A stretch of DNA of 64,000 nt from Catellatospora bangladeshensis (GTDB taxonomy: Bacteria; Actinomycetota; Actinomycetes; Mycobacteriales; Micromonosporaceae), in NCBI RefSeq assembly GCF_016862575.1, contig NZ_BONF01000032.1:92022-156021 (forward strand). Reading direction: 5' to 3'. Both the position numbers and the translations under genes were made by a program. Below are positions 59,195 through 64,000 of the stretch, piece by piece. Each line of letters starts with the position of its first letter. The stretch's first letter is position 1. A model generated the notes under the pieces. The model made no database searches and was not told the origin of the DNA. It was given only the letters and a program-made list of their open reading frames with translations.

Positions 59195-61068
59195 GCACGG
59201 TCGAACGCGATCGCCGGACCGCCGGGGGGACGGCCGCGCGGACCCCGGTGGAGATGCCGCACTGGTCCGACCTCACCGGCCCGCCGGGCCCGTGCGGGGG
59301 TCGCGCCGCCGTGACGCTGCTGGCCCGTGCCGTGTCCCCGCTCGCACGGGTGCTGGTCGCCGGGCCGCACGAACCGGCGCTCGTCGCCGGGCTGCCCGTG
59401 CCGCCCGAGCGGATCACCTGGCTGCTGCGCTCGCGCCACGACGCCGTCGACGCGGCGCGGGCCGCCGGCGCGGAGGTGGTGTGCGGCGGGCCGGAGGCGG
59501 TAGCCGGGCGATCGTACGACGTGATCGTGGCCCTGGACGGGCTGGACCGGGTCGTTTCGGCCGAGGGCCCGCAGGCGGGCTGGGTGCCCGCGCTCGACGC
59601 GCTCGCGGCGCTGCTCGCGCCGGGCGGGCTGCTGCTGCTCGGGGTCGCCAACCCGCTGGGCGTACACGAGCTGACCGCGCTGACGCCCACCCCGCACGAG
59701 GCGGCCGACCGGCACTGGCACGCGCCCGCCGCCGCCGATCCCGACCGGCCCGGCAGCCCGGACCGGCTGCGCGCGGTGCTGGCCCGCGACGGCCTGACGG
59801 TGCGCCGACTGTGGCTGGGCTACCCCGACCCGCTCGCCCCCGTGTTGCTGCTCGACCCGGAGGCCTGCGGCCCCGACGCGCCCGGGGGTATGGGCGCGGC
59901 GGTGGACCTCGCGCTCGCGGGCGCCTGGGCGGGCAGGGACGGAGCAGCGGTGCTCAGTGACCCGCACACCCTCGCGGCCGACGCGCTCGCCAACGGGCTG
60001 GGCTCGGCCTTCGCCCCGCTGTGGCTGGTGGCGGCCGTCCGGCCGAGCACCACGGTGCCGCAGGCCGACACATCCGCCGGACCAGGCATCCCAGAAGGTT
60101 CCCTCGCCACTTCTGGGATGCATCCCGGCCACGGACCGATGCCGGAGAGCGGCGAGCGGCCGGCCGCCCGCTCCGGCGCGGTGTTGCCAGAGCTGATCCA
60201 TGCCGAGCCCGCAGCGGGACCACACACGGCGACCTGGACCTTCACGGGAGCCGAACGTGCGGCCGTCACCTCAGCCGCCCCGGACGGCGAGCTGTTCGGG
60301 ATCACCCGGGACGTCGCGGCGGTGGCCGGACCTGTCCCTGCCGGGCCCGGGTTCGAGCGGGTGCTGCGGGACGCGTGCCGCCGCCGGGACACGCCACGGG
60401 TGCGCGCGCTGCTGGCCGCGTACGCGGACTGGCTGCGCGGCCGCACCGACGAGCAGGGGCAGGTCGCCGGGGCGTACGCATGCACGGGTCTGGACGGGCT
60501 GGCGCTGTCCCCCGGCGGCCCGGCCGTGCTCGACCCGTCGTGGTCGGCGGGGCCGCGGCCGCTCGCGGTGGTGCTGGCGCGCACCCTGCACCGGTTCGCG
60601 GAGCGGCTGCTGACCGGCGGCGCCGTGCACCCGTGGCCCAGCACCCTGGACGCCGCAGAGCTGACGCTGGTCCTCGTCGGCGCGGCCGGGGAACGGCCGG
60701 ACCCGGCCGCGGTGACCGCCGCCGTGGAGTTCGACGCGGACCTGCGGGCCGCCGCCGCGGGGCTGGATCAGGCCGGGCGCGACCGGCTGGCGCGGCGGGC
60801 CGCCACGGTCGGCACCGGCACCGCGCCGGACGTCGCCGCATACCGGGAGCTGCTGCTGGCCGACCGGCGGCTGCGCGGCGAGCTGGAACACGCGCGCGGG
60901 GTGGCGGCCCGCGCGGAGCAGCAGCGGCGGGCGGCCGAGGAGGCGGCCCGGGCCGCGCGGCAGACCGTCGCGCAGCTGAAGGGCTCGGCGAGCTTCCGGC
61001 TGGGCCGGGCGCTGCTGGCCCCGGCCCGCTGGGCGCGGGGGGCGGCCCGGCGGTTCCGCCGCAGGTAG
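59191..61068 (+). CDS. Multidomain protein: methyltransferase-like domain and C-terminal coiled coil
   Basis: A 625-residue protein starting at GTG 59191, coupled to the preceding gene. Residues 50-220 form a class I methyltransferase-like domain (ARVLVAGPHEPALVAGL; DVIVALDGLDRV; LLAPGGLLLLGVANP), with a weak SAM glycine motif. A variable linker follows (about 290-340), then a helical domain. A coiled coil (ELEHARGVAARAEQQRRAAEEAARAARQ) ends with LKGSASFRLGRALLAPARW, a tail common on actinobacterial polysaccharide-modifying enzymes that may touch the membrane. The role is probably glycan methylation or regulation; unproven. A 12-bp inverted repeat sits inside the linker. Confidence 0.6.
   Translation: MSTVERDRRTAGGTAARTPVEMPHWSDLTGPPGPCGGRAAVTLLARAVSPLARVLVAGPHEPALVAGLPVPPERITWLLRSRHDAVDAARAAGAEVVCGGPEAVAGRSYDVIVALDGLDRVVSAEGPQAGWVPALDALAALLAPGGLLLLGVANPLGVHELTALTPTPHEAADRHWHAPAAADPDRPGSPDRLRAVLARDGLTVRRLWLGYPDPLAPVLLLDPEACGPDAPGGMGAAVDLALAGAWAGRDGAAVLSDPHTLAADALANGLGSAFAPLWLVAAVRPSTTVPQADTSAGPGIPEGSLATSGMHPGHGPMPESGERPAARSGAVLPELIHAEPAAGPHTATWTFTGAERAAVTSAAPDGELFGITRDVAAVAGPVPAGPGFERVLRDACRRRDTPRVRALLAAYADWLRGRTDEQGQVAGAYACTGLDGLALSPGGPAVLDPSWSAGPRPLAVVLARTLHRFAERLLTGGAVHPWPSTLDAAELTLVLVGAAGERPDPAAVTAAVEFDADLRAAAAGLDQAGRDRLARRAATVGTGTAPDVAAYRELLLADRRLRGELEHARGVAARAEQQRRAAEEAARAARQTVAQLKGSASFRLGRALLAPARWARGAARRFRRR
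60086..60121. repeat. Hairpin repeat inside a coding linker
   Basis: A perfect 12-bp inverted repeat (GCATCCCAGAAG and complement) with a 12-nt loop, 36 bases in all (12 codons). It is in frame, in the low-complexity linker of the gene at 59191. Its AGAAGGTTCCCT differs by one base from family C AGAAGGTGCCCT. Confidence 0.75.
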
Positions 61069-61170
61069 GTGGATATGCCCAGCTCAAGTGCGATGTATCC
61101 CACAAAACCTGGCAGATCGGAGATCTCCGGGCAGGCTTGAGCATCCCCCGCCTCCTCCCCCGAAGGTGCC

Positions 61171-63474
61171 GTGATGCCGCAGCTCAACCGGATGACCCGA
61201 CTCACGTTGCTGGCCGTGGTCGCCGGAGCGGTCGTCGCCGCCGGGGCCATGCCCGCCGCGGCGCTGGCGAACTGGGCCGTGGAGCAGTCCGCACCGGCGT
61301 ACGACGAGCTGCCGGACGTGCTCAAGCACCCCACCACGGCGCAGGCGAGCTACCTGTACGCCAACGACGGCAAGACCGTGGTCACCACCTTCTACGACGA
61401 GAACCGGCGTGACGTGACCCTGGCCGAGGTGGCCCCGGTCGCGGCGCAGGCCGTGGTCGCGGCCGAGGACGCGCGCTTCTACTCCCACCACGGCGTCGAC
61501 CTCAAGGGCGTGCTGCGGGCGGTGGTCGCCAACGGGACCAGCGGCGGCGTCTCCCAGGGCGCCTCGACGCTGACCATGCAGTACGTGCGCAACGTGCTCA
61601 AGGGCGACCCGTCGCTGTCGCCGGAGGAGCGGGCGGCCGCCACGGAGCAGTCGGCCACCCGCAAGATCCGTGAGGCGCGCTACGCGCTGGCGGTGGAGAA
61701 GCAGCTCACCAAGGAGCAGATCCTTGAGCGCTACCTGAACATCGCGTACTTCGGCGCCGGGGCGTACGGCATCTACGCCGCGTCGCACACGTACTTCTCC
61801 AAGGATCCGGCGAAGCTGACCCTGGGCGAGGGGTCGCTGCTGGCCGGGCTGCTGCAGTCGCCCGAGGCGGACAACCCGCTGACCGGCGACGAGAAGCAGG
61901 CGCTGGGGCGGCGCGAGTACGTGCTGGCCGCGATGACCGGCACCGGCGCGATCACGCAGGCGCAGGCCGACGCGGCGCGCGCGGTCACCCCGAAGTTCAA
62001 GCGCGGCGCCAGCCCGAACGACTGCACCGCCTCGCGCGCCGGCTGGGGCTTCTTCTGCGACTACTTCCGCAGCTGGTGGCGTGATCAGAGCGCGTTCGGC
62101 GACACCGCCGAGCTGCGCGAGCAGGCACTGCGCCAGGGCGGCTACCGCATCGTCACCACGCTGGACCCGAAGCTGCAGAACGCGGCCCAGCAGCAGGTCA
62201 CCAAGGTGTACGGGTACACGAACAAGCGCGCCCTGCCGATGGCCGTGGTGCAGCCGGGCACCGGCAAGGTGCTCGCGCTGGCGGTCAACCGGCACTACAG
62301 CGCCGCGGCCGGCGCCGGCAACACCATGAACCAGCTCGTCGCGGGCGGCGGCAGCGTCTACGGCTACCAGGCCGGCTCGACGTTCAAGATGTTCACCATG
62401 CTCGCCGCGCTGGAGGCCGGCAAGACGCTGGACACCACGTTCGACTCGCCGTCGCGGCTGAAGACGATCTGGCCGGAGCCGAAGGACAGCCCGGTCAGCT
62501 GCGACGGCTACTGGTGCCCGAAGAACGACAACAGCTCCTGGATGGACGGCAGGCGCAACATGTGGACCGGTTTCGGCCGGTCGGTGAACACCTACTTCGT
62601 GTGGCTGGAGCAGGAGACCGGCGCGGACAAGACCATCGCCATGGCGCAGCGCCTCGGCGCGCAGTTCCGCCACCCGAACGACGCCGAGCACGCCGCGACC
62701 GACGCGGCCGGCTGGGGCTCGTTCGTGCTGGGCGCCTCGCTGACCACTCCGCTGGACCTCGCGAACGCGTACGCCACGCTGGCCGCCGACGGCGTCTACT
62801 GCACGCCGCAGCCGGTGGAGTCGGTGACCGACGCCGCGGGCCGGGCGCTGGACGTGGTCCACCCCGGCTGCAACCCGGTGCTCGACCCGGAGGTGGCCCG
62901 CGCGGCGACCGACGCGGCGCGCTGCCCGGTGGGCCAGACCGGCGCCTTCGGGCGTTGCGACGGCGGCACCGCGACCGCCGTGTCCGGGCTGCTCGGCGGC
63001 CGCCCCGTCGCGGGCAAGACCGGCAGCTCGCAGGACAACATGACGGAGACGTTCGCGGCGTTCACCCCGCAGCTCGCGGCGGCGGCGATCGCGGCCAACC
63101 CGGACAGCCACGCCGACGCGGTGGGCGCCGCGGTGCTGCCGAAGGTGTACCGCGCGGTCGCGCAGACGCTGGCCACCGGCTCGGAAGGGCTGGAGGTCAA
63201 GGACTTCCCGGCCCCGTCGCAGGAGCGGGCGTTCGCCCCGCGCCAGCAGGAGCCCGAGGAGAAGCCGAAGCCCGAGAAGTCCCGTGACGACGACCGTCAT
63301 CGCGACAACGACAACCGCCGCGGCAACGACGGCGACACGCCGAGCAACGGGGACGACGGCAACGGCGGGAACGACGGCTCCGGCAACGACGGCGGCTCGG
63401 AGAACGAGAGCGACTCCGGCGGCCGGGACGACCGCGGCAGCCGCTTCCGCCTGCCGTTCGGCATCGGCGGCTGA
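61171..63474 (+). CDS. Class A penicillin-binding protein (transglycosylase/transpeptidase)
   Basis: A 767-residue peptidoglycan synthase. An N-terminal membrane anchor (about 9-35) is followed by the GT51 domain, with catalytic glutamate near residue 99 in AAEDARFYSHHG and QGASTLTMQYVRN. The penicillin-binding transpeptidase domain has S403-TFK, SVN and KTG (616-618). The last 100 residues are a charged, Asp/Gly/Asn-rich disordered tail. It polymerises and cross-links murein outside the membrane. GTG 61171 or ATG 61174 is the start, with AAGG upstream. No partner genes are adjacent. Confidence 0.94.
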   Translation: MMPQLNRMTRLTLLAVVAGAVVAAGAMPAAALANWAVEQSAPAYDELPDVLKHPTTAQASYLYANDGKTVVTTFYDENRRDVTLAEVAPVAAQAVVAAEDARFYSHHGVDLKGVLRAVVANGTSGGVSQGASTLTMQYVRNVLKGDPSLSPEERAAATEQSATRKIREARYALAVEKQLTKEQILERYLNIAYFGAGAYGIYAASHTYFSKDPAKLTLGEGSLLAGLLQSPEADNPLTGDEKQALGRREYVLAAMTGTGAITQAQADAARAVTPKFKRGASPNDCTASRAGWGFFCDYFRSWWRDQSAFGDTAELREQALRQGGYRIVTTLDPKLQNAAQQQVTKVYGYTNKRALPMAVVQPGTGKVLALAVNRHYSAAAGAGNTMNQLVAGGGSVYGYQAGSTFKMFTMLAALEAGKTLDTTFDSPSRLKTIWPEPKDSPVSCDGYWCPKNDNSSWMDGRRNMWTGFGRSVNTYFVWLEQETGADKTIAMAQRLGAQFRHPNDAEHAATDAAGWGSFVLGASLTTPLDLANAYATLAADGVYCTPQPVESVTDAAGRALDVVHPGCNPVLDPEVARAATDAARCPVGQTGAFGRCDGGTATAVSGLLGGRPVAGKTGSSQDNMTETFAAFTPQLAAAAIAANPDSHADAVGAAVLPKVYRAVAQTLATGSEGLEVKDFPAPSQERAFAPRQQEPEEKPKPEKSRDDDRHRDNDNRRGNDGDTPSNGDDGNGGNDGSGNDGGSENESDSGGRDDRGSRFRLPFGIGG

Positions 63475-63489
63475 CCCGCAGGACGCAAG

Positions 63490-63533
63490 GAAGGGCACCT
63501 TCTACATCGCAAAGCGATGAGAAGGTGCCCTTC
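63490..63533. repeat. Palindromic element family C, copy 4 (44 bp), likely terminator
   Basis: GAAGGGCACCTTCT and complement, with a changed centre (ATCGC/GCGAT in place of ACGC/GCGT, still complementary). It lies between the convergent PBP and GH6 stops. Confidence 0.85.
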
Positions 63534-63541
63534 TTACTCGG

Positions 63542-64000
63542 TCAGGACAGCGGGGGATACGCGTTGGCCATCAGCTGCTGGAACTGGGCCGAGAACCACT
63601 GACCCGAGATCGGGGCGTTGCCCAGCGCGCCGCTCATGTTGTTGCCGTTGAGCTGGTTACCGGTGTAGGTCGGGTCGCACATCCGGTCGAAGCCCTTGCC
63701 CTCGTTGTTCGGGATCAGCGAGCTGGACCCGTCGGACTCGCCCGGAGGCTTGATCCACACGTAGGCGTCGATACCCGACTGCGGAGCGGCGGTCGGGCGC
63801 TCGCCCATGCCGGCACCGGCCTGGTTGCACCAGTTGCCGAGGTGGATACGACGGTCGATACGCGACTGGTTGATGTAGGTGTCCAGCACGGTCGAGGTGC
63901 TGGCCGCGGCGGGACGCGTGGTCTGGATCGGCTGGCACGGGGTCTGCACGCAGTTGCCCCAGCCGTTGCGCGAGGTGTCGATCAGCATGCCGATGTTGGA
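63542..64000 (-). CDS. GH6 cellulase, C-terminal part only
   Basis: The last 152 residues of a family 6 glycoside hydrolase (endoglucanase or cellobiohydrolase). The segment MLIDTSRNGWGNC is the conserved GH6 strand after the catalytic aspartates. It is followed by RIHLGNWCNQAGAGMGERP and YVWIKPPGESDGSS, which line the cellulose cleft. The frame is open to the window edge, so the catalytic acid, signal and any CBM lie outside. It would hydrolyse cellulose outside the cell, with the LPMO and GH1 enzyme completing the pathway. It ends beside family C copy 4. Confidence 0.9.
   Translation of the reverse strand, partial: SNIGMLIDTSRNGWGNCVQTPCQPIQTTRPAAASTSTVLDTYINQSRIDRRIHLGNWCNQAGAGMGERPTAAPQSGIDAYVWIKPPGESDGSSSLIPNNEGKGFDRMCDPTYTGNQLNGNNMSGALGNAPISGQWFSAQFQQLMANAYPPLS

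Noticed and set aside
61084..63498. Long open frame of about 800 codons opposite the PBP gene
   Set aside because: It is the antisense shadow of a well-defined class A PBP, with Arg/Gly/Val/His-rich composition and no family motifs. Such frames are expected in high-GC DNA.

Overview
The window is high-GC actinobacterial DNA with dense coding, many GTG starts, frequent ATGA/GTGA/TTGA stop-start overlaps and several probably leaderless genes. It most likely belongs to the Micromonosporaceae (Catellatospora/Actinoplanes/Micromonospora type). This is judged from gene content: phosphatidylinositol-mannoside genes, Rv1747-like FHA-ABC transporter, CBM2-bearing secreted polysaccharidases, and sugar ABC importers without their own ATPase. 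All genes look chromosomal. I see no insertion sequence, phage gene, CRISPR array, rRNA or tRNA.

Layout. 1-5330: the end of an exopolysaccharide export cluster (deacetylase, MOP flippase, large polytopic protein, two small membrane proteins, degenerate CPBP protein), translationally coupled. 5489-9961 (minus): pdxS, a small membrane protein, and the phosphatidylinositol-mannoside block pgsA-patA-pimA. 10098-16555: EF-G-like GTPase, secreted polysaccharide deacetylase, tandem-VOC protein, and a HIT-thrS pair. 16719-22641: a LacI-sensor/GGDEF/EAL fusion, a membrane-anchored PemK/MazF-fold protein, an adenosine-deaminase-family enzyme, a methyltransferase and a cold-shock protein. 22976-30196: an alpha-glucoside-type ABC importer (binding protein plus two permeases), SDR, GNAT, and a GH1 beta-glucosidase preceded by three CebR-like operators. 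30287-36193: Ser/Thr kinase, oxidoreductase, AA10 LPMO and a CPA1 antiporter with a structured leader. 36748-46580: FHA-ABC transporter, VOC protein, thioredoxin/DUF4395 pair, MFS pump with a C-terminal winged-helix-like tail, GH18 chitinase, SGNH hydrolase, SDR. 46779-58118: TPR-like membrane protein, small genes, PGRP amidase, trmB, TM2 protein, valS with a possible leader peptide, an orphan ModC-like ATPase with a HTH-TOBE regulator, YceI. 58289-64000: two surface-polysaccharide-associated proteins, a class A PBP, and the C-terminal end of a GH6 cellulase.

How the genes work together. A saprophytic theme is clear: LPMO, GH18, GH6, SGNH hydrolase, GH1 beta-glucosidase and an MsiK-dependent type of importer together handle cellulose, chitin and their oligosaccharides. 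A cell-envelope theme runs beside it: PI mannosides, PBP, amidase, deacetylases, flippase, and a kinase with an FHA-ABC transporter.

The most unusual signal is intergenic. Fifteen copies of four palindrome families are scattered through the window. Family A (75 bp, six copies), B (61 bp, four copies) and D (55 bp, one copy) share GATC ends and an 11-nt loop. Arm substitutions between family A copies are in several places compensatory. Family C (44 bp, four copies) sits within 4-20 bp of stop codons and looks like a bidirectional terminator. Two further RNA candidates stand out: a multi-stem leader upstream of the Na+/H+ antiporter (36336-36500), and a 19-codon leader peptide plus hairpin upstream of valS (53027-53125).
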